DNA of 64,000 bases from positions 1-64,000 of the forward strand of contig NZ_OY764865.1 of NCBI RefSeq assembly GCF_963668515.1, in the 5' to 3' direction. Shown piece after piece: positions 16,652 through 24,842 of this stretch. How positions within the stretch are numbered: position 1 is the first letter of the stretch; each line of letters opens with the position of its first letter. The notes beneath the pieces were generated by a model. That model was not told where the DNA came from. It worked only from the letters and a program-made list of their open reading frames with translations, and did not search any database. Origin of the DNA: an uncultured Ilyobacter sp. (GTDB taxonomy: Bacteria; Fusobacteriota; Fusobacteriia; Fusobacteriales; Fusobacteriaceae). A program made the translations under genes and the position numbers.

Positions 16652-18273
16652 TATACCGACATGGCTTCCATAATATTTAATATATGGTCCCTCATTCTTC
16701 TATAGTGATTAAGTATATCCATGTACCCCGTGCTGAGCATTGCAGGCATTTTGTTCTCGCCCACTCTTTCCATGTGATCATTTCTGGCTTTTTTATATTC
16801 GCTTTTTATATCAGTTGCTTTTCTCATGGCCTCTATAAGGCTTTCTTTATCATTGGTTTTATATGCTTCATTCACAAATAGAAAGAAATCTGTCACCTTA
16901 TCGTGTACTTTTCTAAGATCACTGATCTTGGTTTCATTTAGTAATATATCGTTTTCACTGAGTTTTTTAAGAGTTTTGGCTATCCTCAAAGAGTAGTCAC
17001 TTATTGTCTCATACTCATCACAAACCTCTAAATTAATACGTGTTTCATCTACATATTTTTTCTCTAATTCCCGATTCAGGATTATGAAGTTCACATCTGA
17101 AACTTCTTTCTGTACCAAATCCAACTTATCTTCTAAATATTCTTGCTCTTCCACTGTTTTTTTTATCTGAGTGCTATCCTGTAATGCAGAGTTTAGACCA
17201 GTTAGCATGTTTTTTATATCTTCTCCCATACCAAGGACCTCTTTTTTAGTCTGGTCTATTACAAGGGTTGGAGTCTCTGCCATACGTATGTCAAGATGTG
17301 TTACAGATTTCACCTTCTCTTCATCGTCTTTTACCACTTTCATAAGGAAATTAGCTACAAATCCTATTATAGGAGTAAATAATAATACGTTAGATATGTT
17401 AAACATAGTATGTGCTGTGGCTATAAATCTAGTAATGTCTGCCTCAGGACTGGCAAAATTATGAAGAAACTTTATATATACCCGAAACAATGCTGTGGCC
17501 CATATTACACCTGCTATATTTATAATGGTATGTGCATATGCCGCTCTCTTTGCATTTGCTCTTGCTCCTATCGATGCTAGACATGCAGTTATAGTTGTTC
17601 CTACATTTTCTCCCAGCACAAGTGCCACAGCAGTCTGATAATCAATAAGCCCTTGTACAGCAAGCGTTATTGTTATACCTAAAGTGGCCGATGAAGATTG
17701 CACTATGGCAGTCATAAGGGCTCCCACGCAGGCTGCCAGGAGTACTCCTGCATATGTGTCTGCATTAAATCTGTGGAACATCTCTATGAATTCAGGCATA
17801 GTTCTTAGAGGTTTAAATCCTTGACCCATCAACTCAAGTCCGAAAAATATCATTCCAAGTCCCATTACCGTTAAGGCTCTTGTCTTGGCTCTCTCACTTT
17901 TTACAAACATATTAATTATAGCAGCAATACCAGCCATCGGAAGTCCGTACTTACCTATTTTAAGTACAAGTATCCATCCAGTTATCGTTGTACCAATATT
18001 TGCACCGAGGATTACTCCAAGTGCCTGTTTCAATGTCATCAGCTGTGCATTTACAAATCCGATGGTCATAACGGTACTTACAGATGATGACTGTACCATT
18101 CCCGTAACGAAGATACCCATTATGATAGCCATGAACCTATTTTTTGTGAGTACTGCAAGAGTCTTCTTAAGTTTGTCTCCTGCAAGTTTCTGCATTCCTC
18201 CAGACATGTGTTCCATACCATAAAGGAAAATACCTAATCCACCTAAAACCTTAAATAAAATATCAATTGCCAT
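16651..18273 (-). CDS. Na+/phosphate cotransporter with C-terminal PhoU-like domain
   Basis: 540 residues. Two inverted Na/Pi-cotransporter repeats carry the signature QSSS stretches (VQSSSVSTVMTIG and VQSSSATLGITITL), each among several membrane helices. After ~residue 310 a soluble, helix-rich tail resembles PhoU. It likely takes up phosphate with sodium (NptA/YjbB-like); direction is not fixed, since YjbB-type members export phosphate. Start at ATG 18273 with GGGAGG five to six bases upstream; the longer frame adds an unsupported nonapeptide. Monocistronic, with a PhoP-box-like promoter. Confidence 0.92.
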   Translation of the reverse strand: MAIDILFKVLGGLGIFLYGMEHMSGGMQKLAGDKLKKTLAVLTKNRFMAIIMGIFVTGMVQSSSVSTVMTIGFVNAQLMTLKQALGVILGANIGTTITGWILVLKIGKYGLPMAGIAAIINMFVKSERAKTRALTVMGLGMIFFGLELMGQGFKPLRTMPEFIEMFHRFNADTYAGVLLAACVGALMTAIVQSSSATLGITITLAVQGLIDYQTAVALVLGENVGTTITACLASIGARANAKRAAYAHTIINIAGVIWATALFRVYIKFLHNFASPEADITRFIATAHTMFNISNVLLFTPIIGFVANFLMKVVKDDEEKVKSVTHLDIRMAETPTLVIDQTKKEVLGMGEDIKNMLTGLNSALQDSTQIKKTVEEQEYLEDKLDLVQKEVSDVNFIILNRELEKKYVDETRINLEVCDEYETISDYSLRIAKTLKKLSENDILLNETKISDLRKVHDKVTDFFLFVNEAYKTNDKESLIEAMRKATDIKSEYKKARNDHMERVGENKMPAMLSTGYMDILNHYRRMRDHILNIMEAMSV

Positions 18274-18344
18274 CTTTCCTCCCACTTCTTTTGTTAACAC
18301 TATTTTAAAATACTGTTAAAGTATATCCCGCCTATGTTAAAAAA

Positions 18345-18384
18345 ATATAAATTCAATGTAAAAATAGTGTAAAAATTTTTACAT
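18345..18384 (-). promoter_or_regulatory. nptA promoter with PhoP-box-like direct repeats
   Basis: On the minus strand TTTACA (18368-18373) and TTATAT (18345-18350) are 17 bases apart. The same TTTACA recurs 11 bases downstream (18357-18362), giving TTTACA-N5-TTTACA, the layout of Bacillus PhoP boxes. A perfect 16-base palindrome TGTAAAAATTTTTACA (18368-18383) covers the -35 region. Function is inferred from the downstream phosphate transporter. Confidence 0.45.
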
Positions 18385-18518
18385 TGGAGATTCTTTTTTA
18401 TTAAGAATCATATTTCCCTAGCAGCCTTCAAATTATATACTATTCCTTAAAAAAATTGAACTTTTTTTATTTAAACTTTTTCTAAAGAAAAAAAGATGTA
18501 AAATTTTATTTCCAAAAA

Positions 18519-18555
18519 ACAAAATAGCCCGGTTTAAAAACCGGGTTATTTTTGT
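18519..18555 (-). terminator. uraA terminator
   Basis: AATAACCCGGTTT / AAACCGGGCTATT stem on the minus strand directly after the uraA stop, followed by TTGTTTTTT. Confidence 0.85.
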
Positions 18556-19779
18556 TTATATATTTTTTGGTAAAATTTTATTTAACAAAACACCTGTGAA
18601 AGCTGCTATTGCAAGACCTGAAAGTGAAACTGTCTTCCATACAACAACATTATCTATGGCTATACCTAAGACAAATATAAGAGATGCTATTATCAGGTTT
18701 CTTGAATGCCCAAAATCCAAATCCGCTTCTATAAGAGTTCTTACTCCTACAGAGGCTATCATACCAAAGAGTATGAGAGATACTCCACCCATAACGGGTG
18801 TAGGAATAGTCTGAAGTATAGCTCCGAATTTACCTATGAAACTAAGTACTATTGCATAACCAGCTGCTATTCTAAGGACTGAAGGATCATATACCTTAGT
18901 AACTGCCAGTACTCCTGTATTCTCACCGTAGGTAGTATTTGCAGGTCCCCCTAAAAACCCTGCAAACAGAGTTGCAACTCCGTCTCCCAACATTGTCCTG
19001 TGAATTCCAGGCTCCTTAAAGAAGTCTTTTCCTACAACTGCTCCGTTTGTTGTGATGTCCCCGATATGCTCTATGAATACTACCATTGCTATAGGTGCTA
19101 TAGCAAGAAGACCTGTGATTGAAAAGTCTGGAATAGCAGTGAGGTCGTGCAAGGCTTCAGGAGAGAATCCTATCCAGCCAGCATTTTTTATAGGCTCAAA
19201 ATTAACAAGTCCTGCCGGTATAGAGGCTATGTAACCTAAAGTAACAGATATAAGTATAGGTACCAGTCTAAAGAAGGACTTTTCCAAAACAGATATTGCG
19301 ATCATAGAGCTAACAACTATTAAGGCTATGATGAGGCCTTTTATATCAAATTGACCATCTGAATACCCTATCATTCCAAGGGCCACAGGACTAAGTCTGA
19401 GACCGATTACCATTATTGTAGGCCCTGTTACAATTGCAGGAAAAAATGAGCTTACCCTTTCCACTCCATAAGTTTTTATTATGAAAGCCATTGTTATATA
19501 GACCAGCCCGGCACCTATCACTCCGGCTTTTACAACCCCTATCCCCTCTTCTTTTAAAACAAGGGATATGGCCCCTATAAATGCAAATGAAGAACCTAAG
19601 AATACAGGTACTATCTTTTTAGTGCAGTAATGAAATAATAAAGTCCCAGCTCCTGCTGTCAAGAGTGCAATCGAAGGATTTAGTCCCGTCAAAAAAGGCA
19701 CCAATACAGTTGCTCCGAACATGGCAAGTATATGCTGCAGCCCCAAAATATATTTGGTTTTTGTTCCCAGTGTAGTCAT
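18556..19779 (-). CDS. uraA: Uracil permease (NCS2 family)
   Basis: 407 residues, strongly hydrophobic, with the NCS2/UraA pattern: GLQHILAMFGATVLVPFLTGL at the N-terminus, LGSSFAFIGAI, VTGPTIMVIGLRLSPVALGM, FIEHIGDITTNGAVVGKDF and LGGPANTTYGENTGVLAVTKVYDP. Predicted uracil:H+ symporter of the inner membrane with about 12-14 helices. It stands alone, not in a pyr operon; no PyrR-type leader hairpin was recognised. A GGAGGG ribosome site precedes the ATG. Confidence 0.93.
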   Translation of the reverse strand: MTTLGTKTKYILGLQHILAMFGATVLVPFLTGLNPSIALLTAGAGTLLFHYCTKKIVPVFLGSSFAFIGAISLVLKEEGIGVVKAGVIGAGLVYITMAFIIKTYGVERVSSFFPAIVTGPTIMVIGLRLSPVALGMIGYSDGQFDIKGLIIALIVVSSMIAISVLEKSFFRLVPILISVTLGYIASIPAGLVNFEPIKNAGWIGFSPEALHDLTAIPDFSITGLLAIAPIAMVVFIEHIGDITTNGAVVGKDFFKEPGIHRTMLGDGVATLFAGFLGGPANTTYGENTGVLAVTKVYDPSVLRIAAGYAIVLSFIGKFGAILQTIPTPVMGGVSLILFGMIASVGVRTLIEADLDFGHSRNLIIASLIFVLGIAIDNVVVWKTVSLSGLAIAAFTGVLLNKILPKNI

Positions 19780-19810
19780 CTTACCCTCCTTAAAATTTTC
19801 ATTTTTTTAT

Positions 19811-19840
19811 TATATATAAATTTTTTAGTAATTTTTTCAA
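19811..19840 (-). promoter_or_regulatory. Candidate uraA promoter
   Basis: TTGAAA (19835-19840) and TATATA (19811-19816) lie 18 bases apart on the minus strand. The -35 overlaps the T-run of the upstream gene's terminator. Confidence 0.4.
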
Positions 19841-19844
19841 AAAA

Positions 19845-19864
19845 AAAGAGACAACTGCCTCTTT
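19845..19864 (-). terminator. Terminator of the FlK-like thioesterase gene
   Basis: AAAGAG-N8-CTCTTT stem followed by a run of nine T on the minus strand. Confidence 0.75.
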
Positions 19865-19875
19865 CAAAAAGGCAT

Positions 19876-20265
19876 CTATCCCCTTATTCTCTCAATAAAC
19901 TTCTTTTCATTGACGATATAACGGATATGCTCTCCCTCGCCGACTATCTCATCATCATATGTAACTTTAACATTGAAAAACAGCTTTTTACCATCTACTT
20001 TTGTGAGCAGTGCTTCACATTTTAAAAGATCACCCACAAGATTAGCTTTAAAATGTTTTATATTTACAGAGATCCCCACTGTAGTATCTCCCTCTTCTAA
20101 TTCTTTTTGAGCCAAATTAAAAGCCGTGTTTTCCATGAACGCAATTAACATAGGTGTAGAAAAAACATCTAATGCTCCTGATGCCACTTTTGCAGCCGTT
20201 TCTTCAGCTCTAACGGTTTTCTCAAGAATAAGTTTCATTCCTTCTTTCAATTTAAACCCTCCCAT
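19876..20265 (-). CDS. FlK-like hotdog thioesterase
   Basis: 129 residues with the single hotdog fold expected of fluoroacetyl-CoA thioesterase relatives. The family's catalytic triad is visible in order: Thr in FSTPML, Glu in FMENTA, His in IKHFKANLVGD. True FlK hydrolyses fluoroacetyl-CoA; most bacterial relatives of this length have unknown acyl-CoA substrates, so the substrate is left open. Start at ATG 20265; a TTG three codons earlier and a TTG downstream of GGGAGGG are alternatives. The next gene is divergent. Confidence 0.85.
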   Translation of the reverse strand: MGGFKLKEGMKLILEKTVRAEETAAKVASGALDVFSTPMLIAFMENTAFNLAQKELEEGDTTVGISVNIKHFKANLVGDLLKCEALLTKVDGKKLFFNVKVTYDDEIVGEGEHIRYIVNEKKFIERIRG

Positions 20266-20387
20266 TATTTCCAACTTTCCTATGGAGTCTACTATGTTTT
20301 TTCCGATTTTGTCAAGTGTTTTTTAATGACTATTGTCTCTAGACCCTTAAAATGTTATTATTAAAAAAAATAAAAAGGAGTGTTTTT

Positions 20388-20930
20388 ATGAAATTATTCG
20401 TTATTTCTGATATTCACGGATCTTTGGAATATCTTGAAAAAGCCTTAGAAGCATATGAAAGCGAAAAAGCAGATATGATTCTTATTTTAGGTGATGTTCT
20501 TTATCACGGTCCAAGGAATCCCATTCCAAACTCTTATGATCCTCAGTCTGTTGCAAAACTTTTAAATAATCTAAAAAATAAGATTATTGCAGTAAGAGGA
20601 AACTGTGACAGTGAAGTGGATCAGATGCTTTTAGAATATCCCATCATGTCGGACTTTTCAAATATCTTTTGGAACAATAGGCGAATATTTGCTACACACG
20701 GTCATCTCTACAACATGAAAAACTTTCCGAATATATCCCCGGGGGATATACTCATACACGGACACACCCATATCCCACTGGCTGAAATTCAAAATGATGT
20801 ATTTATATTAAATCCAGGTTCCATAACTTTCCCAAAAGAAAATTATCCAAACTCATACGGTATATTTGAAGGAAACTCTTTCAAGGTTATCTCATTTGAT
20901 AAGAAAATTATAAAAGAGATAGTATTTTAA
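20388..20930 (+). CDS. yfcE: Metallophosphoesterase, YfcE-type phosphodiesterase
   Basis: 180 residues, exactly the YfcE length. It has the calcineurin-like metal motifs SDIHGS, LGDVLYHGPRNP, RGNCDSEVD, THGHLYN and HGHTHIP, ending with NPGSI. YfcE-type enzymes hydrolyse phosphodiesters such as bis-pNPP in vitro; the natural substrate is unknown. Start at ATG 20388 with AAGGAGTG eight bases upstream. One of the few plus-strand genes here. Confidence 0.93.
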   Translation: MKLFVISDIHGSLEYLEKALEAYESEKADMILILGDVLYHGPRNPIPNSYDPQSVAKLLNNLKNKIIAVRGNCDSEVDQMLLEYPIMSDFSNIFWNNRRIFATHGHLYNMKNFPNISPGDILIHGHTHIPLAEIQNDVFILNPGSITFPKENYPNSYGIFEGNSFKVISFDKKIIKEIVF

Positions 20931-20940
20931 AATAGTCCAA

Positions 20941-20972
20941 AAAAAGTAGAGGATAAAACTCCTCTACTTTTT
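20941..20972. terminator. Bidirectional terminator between yfcE and the next convergent gene
   Basis: AAAAAGTAGAGGA-TAAAAC-TCCTCTACTTTTT is a perfect 13-bp stem with A and T tails on both sides. It contains the stop codon of the convergent small gene. Confidence 0.9.
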
Positions 20973-21221
20973 ACGGTCAACAAATTTTCTGTCTTTTAAT
21001 ATATTGTAGCTTAGAATTATCATAAATATGGCCATGGATTCTTCCACACTTTTAAATATACCCTGTTTTTCCACTGCACGGTCGTGAAATCTGAATCCGA
21101 ATTCCATTATTTTCAAAAGATACTTATCATCGTCTTCATAAGGCGTAAAGATCAATAAAGCAGCTATATAAAGCACGATAATAAATAGGGAAACCACTAA
21201 TAAAATAATAATTGTAGCCAT
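20964..21221 (-). CDS. Small membrane protein of unknown function
   Basis: 85 residues. A long N-terminal hydrophobic helix (TIIILLVVSLFIIVLYIAALLIF) is followed by an acidic turn (PYEDDDKYLL), an amphipathic middle, a second, weaker hydrophobic stretch (MAIFMIILSYNIL) and a basic tail (KDRKFVDRKK). The ATG has a GGGGGG-type ribosome site upstream, and the frame ends inside a shared terminator. I recognise no family. Confidence 0.7.
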   Translation of the reverse strand: MATIIILLVVSLFIIVLYIAALLIFTPYEDDDKYLLKIMEFGFRFHDRAVEKQGIFKSVEESMAIFMIILSYNILKDRKFVDRKK

Positions 21222-21289
21222 ATCAATCCCCCCCTTTTACTGTAGCAACACCTCTTAAGTGAATTATACGGGATAAAGTTTATTTTCCT

Positions 21290-21937
21290 TTATTTTTGAA
21301 CTATACAGAGGAGAGTTCCATTTTCAAAGTTTACTTCTGCTGTATTTCCTATTATTACATTACTCATACAAATTGATGATCCTCTTTTTAATTTATATCT
21401 GTCTAATGGAAATTTAAATCCTTTCAATGTCAGCTGGCTGACTTCATCAGAAAAAGGTATAAAGGATAACTCACTTCCCATTTTGTTTTCAAATTTAAAA
21501 TATTTGTCTATTGCAAATATCTCCTCTTTTGCAGATATAAATCTGGTTTTTTTATATTTAAAGATCAGGTTTAGATTTGTGAGGGTATGGTCGGTCCTGC
21601 CTCCCATGGCAGCTAAAACAATTACCTCATCATAATCTTTAGAATCCAGATACTCTAGGATTATTTCTCCGTCTGTAAAATCTTTATCCTTGAAGAACCT
21701 TTTTATGAGGGTTCCCTCATTTTCATAGTATGCCAACACATCTTTTGAGACAGAATCCATATCCCCCATTATTTCAACAGGGACTTTACCAAGTCTGTAT
21801 GTATGCATAGCTCCACCGTCAGCACAGTATATGTCATCATCTTTTTTTATAAATTCTTTGTAGAATTTCTCCTCTTCTGAAAGTTCTCCGTTAAAAAAAA
21901 CAATTGCTCTTCTCATAGGAATAGTATCAGTCATCAT
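21290..21937 (-). CDS. thiN: Thiamine pyrophosphokinase
   Basis: Transfers pyrophosphate from ATP to thiamine, giving the cofactor TPP. 215 residues with the family motifs DGGAMHTYRLG, EIMGDMDSV, DKDFTDGEI and AAMGGRTDHTLTN, and a C-terminal beta domain (LTLKGFKFPLDR, SNVIIGNTAEV). The start overlaps the preceding nuclease gene by 11 bases (ATGATG). It complements the thiamine uptake system at 36.6-39.1 kb, since imported thiamine needs this step. Confidence 0.94.
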   Translation of the reverse strand: MMTDTIPMRRAIVFFNGELSEEEKFYKEFIKKDDDIYCADGGAMHTYRLGKVPVEIMGDMDSVSKDVLAYYENEGTLIKRFFKDKDFTDGEIILEYLDSKDYDEVIVLAAMGGRTDHTLTNLNLIFKYKKTRFISAKEEIFAIDKYFKFENKMGSELSFIPFSDEVSQLTLKGFKFPLDRYKLKRGSSICMSNVIIGNTAEVNFENGTLLCIVQK

Positions 21938-22772
21938 CTTGTGTGGTATCGACCTCTATAAAAACCGGAAGATGATCAGAAATACTTTTTCTCACCTCGC
22001 TATAATTTCCCCGTGTAAAATCTATGACTCCGCTGTTACCTGTAAACTCCTTTGTGTATCTATATGAATAAAAAATATTATCATATGAATTTGAAAGTCC
22101 TTTTTTTCCTATGGTCGTCTTATTTACAGGGTCTATTCCGTAAAATATCTGATCTTCGTGGGAAAAAAGACGCCTAAAAGAGTCATCATAAGCTGGAAGA
22201 TTAAAATCCCCTCCTATGAGTATATCCTGTTCATTTTCATCAATATCCTGAAAATATGCATATACCCTATCTAGAAGATAAGCCTCTGCCCTTCTTTCTC
22301 TGATGCTGTCTCCATAGATCACGTGACATAAAACATAGGTAAAATCAAACTCTCCTATTTTAAAATCCGCTCCGTAGGGCTTCCTCATATACTCTCTTTT
22401 GCCTTCAGTTTCCTCATCAGATTTATAAAACCCTCTTCTTTTGTCCACAAGTTTTACTTTCTCATCCTTCCAGATATAGGCATAATATTCTCTGTATCTT
22501 TCCGTTCCAACACTATAGTCAGATATGAGATATTTCCACTTTTCTCCTGTGGTTTTTTCTAGTTCTGCAGTGAGTTTTTTTACTCCGTCTTTTTTCATTA
22601 CCTCCTGAAGACCTATGAGATCAAATAAAGATAGAAATTCAGACATACTCTTATAATCCTTGTTTTTATCCCACCCTAGATGAAGGGAGTTAAAACTGGC
22701 TATATATGCCTCCTGCGAAAAAATAGAAAATGAAATTAAAAAATATGTAAAAATTTTTTTAAAAAAATTCAT
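21927..22772 (-). CDS. Secreted endonuclease/exonuclease/phosphatase-family protein
   Basis: 281 residues. It starts with a clear signal peptide (FFKKIFTYFLISFSIFSQEA). The DNase I-like fold shows ASFNSLHLGW, LIGLQEVM (metal-binding Glu), GGDFNLPAYD and ISDHLPVFIEV (catalytic Asp-His). Likely a secreted or periplasmic nuclease; lipid phosphatase activity is possible in this superfamily. Translationally coupled to thiN through an 11-base overlap, with no clear functional link. Confidence 0.87.
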   Translation of the reverse strand: MNFFKKIFTYFLISFSIFSQEAYIASFNSLHLGWDKNKDYKSMSEFLSLFDLIGLQEVMKKDGVKKLTAELEKTTGEKWKYLISDYSVGTERYREYYAYIWKDEKVKLVDKRRGFYKSDEETEGKREYMRKPYGADFKIGEFDFTYVLCHVIYGDSIRERRAEAYLLDRVYAYFQDIDENEQDILIGGDFNLPAYDDSFRRLFSHEDQIFYGIDPVNKTTIGKKGLSNSYDNIFYSYRYTKEFTGNSGVIDFTRGNYSEVRKSISDHLPVFIEVDTTQDDD

Positions 22773-22799
22773 ATTTGATTCATCCTTTGAGCTTTTAAT

Positions 22800-23242
22800 T
22801 AATTAACCCAAGTTGCTACTTGAAATAAATTCTCCTAAATTACTGAATTTATCTGAATATCAGAATCAAAAGATTTTGTCACGAATGGACACTAATAAAA
22901 GATAGGGAAATTAACACGAATAAGGACAAAAGACTTTGGCCACAGAGGACGCAGAGAAAAAGAGGGCCTTTCACAGAGTGAAAATAAAAATCTTTTAATT
23001 TTCAGACTGCTTTCCCCTTTAAAAAATGCCGTTAAGAAATCATCTTGTGAAATCCACTTTCATTGAAATAAGGAGGTTTACCGACTATATTTCAATAGAA
23101 AGTTAGTTCAGAAGTGATTTTAGGTATTTTTTAGGGGTGCCTTTTCTTTGGTTACTTTCTTTGGGCAAGCAAAGAAAGTAACACAGGTTTTCGGAGAAAT
23201 TCAATACTTTAATTTAATAAAGGTAGCAACTTAGGTTAATTA
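22800..23242. repeat. Inverted-repeat-bounded intergenic element (copy 1)
   Basis: The 529-base gap 22773-23301 holds no credible gene. Its ends match as inverted repeats: 22800-22819 and 23223-23242 agree at 19 of 20 positions (left TAATTAACCCAAGTTGCTAC). Inside are a near-perfect hairpin (ACTTTC(T)ATTGAAATA arms, about 23067-23103), a 13-bp hairpin GTTACTTTCTTTG-GGCAAG-CAAAGAAAGTAAC (23151-23182), degenerate CACGAATNNGGAC-like direct repeats near 22878 and 22916, and GCCACAGAGGACGCAGAG (near 22940). The 23150-23222 part reappears, inverted, at 59341-59400. Confidence 0.75.
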
Positions 23243-23301
23243 TAGCAAGTTTAAATAAAAATTGACAGTTATTTTGAATGAACTATTTTTTATAACTTAA
23301 T

Positions 23302-24831
23302 TTATGAATATATAACTGTATCGTATATATCTTTGGGCTTGTAGGGACTGACCATTTTTTCTAAAACCTTCTCCCAGAGAACTTCTATCTCAGCTTTTTC
23401 AAATTTTTCCATAGAGAGCAAAAGCTGTTCCTTATATATAAGCTCATCTTTTGAATTTTTTATCCCCTTCGTTATAAGCTCTCTCACTGTCTCCTCTTCC
23501 CCTTCTGACTCTTCTAAACTATAGTATTTTACAAGGAGTTCATTTTCTACGTAATCTTCAAGGTAGATAAGTTTTCTTACAGAACTTGCTATAAAGTCAA
23601 TATTTAGATTATTTGAAAATCGCCCTCTTCTCTCCCCTTCGGTAATTAAAAAGGGTAGGAATACGTCTTCAAAATGGTATTCTTTCACATATTTTGTCAG
23701 GATAAAAAAGTTCTTAAAAAAACTTCTTCTCTTTATGTCTTTCTTTATAAAATCCTGGTCCACTAGATATACACTTCCTATATGCTTAAAAAGTGAGGTT
23801 GTCATATCTTTAGAGTGACAGAAATTTACTATCACATCTTCATAAGCCTTATTTTCTTTCATTTTGATGATAAACTCTTTGGCTTCTAAGAGGCATTTTT
23901 CAAATTCCGGAATTTGAAAAAGTTTTTTCACAAAATTATGATCTCTAAAAAGATCTCTCCTGGTACTCATATCAAAACTTATTATATATTTATCAAACTT
24001 TATATATTTTATGAAGTCATCTATAAAAGCATCTGTAATCTTAAATTCCACCACTTCATCTTCTTTTAGTTTTACAGTCTCTCTGTCTTTTATATGCCCC
24101 ATCCTCTTTAATTCTCTAAATAAAAATCCCATAAACAGGTCCTTCATCTGGACCAAATATCCCATTTCCCTCTCGCTAAAGGGATATATTCCTTTAAGCA
24201 TCTCTTCAAAATCTATAAAATCATCTATTCCTATAATTCCGTTTTTATTTATTCCCACAGCATTCCAGGTACAGGTATAGGGAACAGTATATCCTTTTTT
24301 ATCTGCCATCACAGCCACAAACTGTGCTATACCCCCTCCAAGAGAGTGACCTGTTATAGATATACTCTCAATCTCAACTTCCTCTGACCTGGCTATCGTC
24401 TCATAAACTTCTAGCCCATCTTCAAACTGCTTGGGACGTTTTCCCATACTTATAAGGAGATCAGTCTCTATAAAATCTCTATAAGCATCTTCTACCGGAC
24501 AGGTTTCACTCCCCCTATAAGATATGACAAATTTATTCTTCTTTCTAAAGGTGACAGCGTAAAATCCTGAGGCCTTAGAATAAAAGTTTTTTCCATTTAC
24601 AGTCCTGTTGTCCACATGAAAAATTTCCCATTCTCTTAAGAATTCTTTAAAATACTCAAATAAAAGATGATAGTTATCCTTAGTAAGCAGTATCCCCTCG
24701 TTGTTTACTATTCTTTCTCTGGATTTTTCATCTCCGAAAAGGAGTTCTTCTAAGGTTTTTCCATAATCTTCTTCTGAAAAATCACCATATGAAAGCATAC
24801 TCAGCAATAAAAATTCCATAGCTGTATTCAT
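23302..24831 (-). CDS. Lipase-like alpha/beta hydrolase (Mbeg1-like)
   Basis: 509 residues. The N-terminal half has the class 3 lipase/Mbeg1-like pattern: a beta strand before FVISYRGSE, then the nucleophile elbow SITGHSLGGGIAQFVA near residue 160, and WNAVGINKNG. No signal peptide, so it is cytoplasmic or non-classically exported. The C-terminal half, rich in charged helices (KDRETVKLKEDEVVEF and onward), matches no domain I know. Family members are mostly uncharacterised; the substrate is unknown. Confidence 0.8.
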   Translation of the reverse strand: MNTAMEFLLLSMLSYGDFSEEDYGKTLEELLFGDEKSRERIVNNEGILLTKDNYHLLFEYFKEFLREWEIFHVDNRTVNGKNFYSKASGFYAVTFRKKNKFVISYRGSETCPVEDAYRDFIETDLLISMGKRPKQFEDGLEVYETIARSEEVEIESISITGHSLGGGIAQFVAVMADKKGYTVPYTCTWNAVGINKNGIIGIDDFIDFEEMLKGIYPFSEREMGYLVQMKDLFMGFLFRELKRMGHIKDRETVKLKEDEVVEFKITDAFIDDFIKYIKFDKYIISFDMSTRRDLFRDHNFVKKLFQIPEFEKCLLEAKEFIIKMKENKAYEDVIVNFCHSKDMTTSLFKHIGSVYLVDQDFIKKDIKRRSFFKNFFILTKYVKEYHFEDVFLPFLITEGERRGRFSNNLNIDFIASSVRKLIYLEDYVENELLVKYYSLEESEGEEETVRELITKGIKNSKDELIYKEQLLLSMEKFEKAEIEVLWEKVLEKMVSPYKPKDIYDTVIYS

Positions 24832-24842
24832 AGAAACTCCTC

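Noticed and set aside
22878..22930. CRISPR-like repeats
   Set aside because: Only two degenerate copies of a ~13-base motif with irregular spacing; no cas genes in the window.
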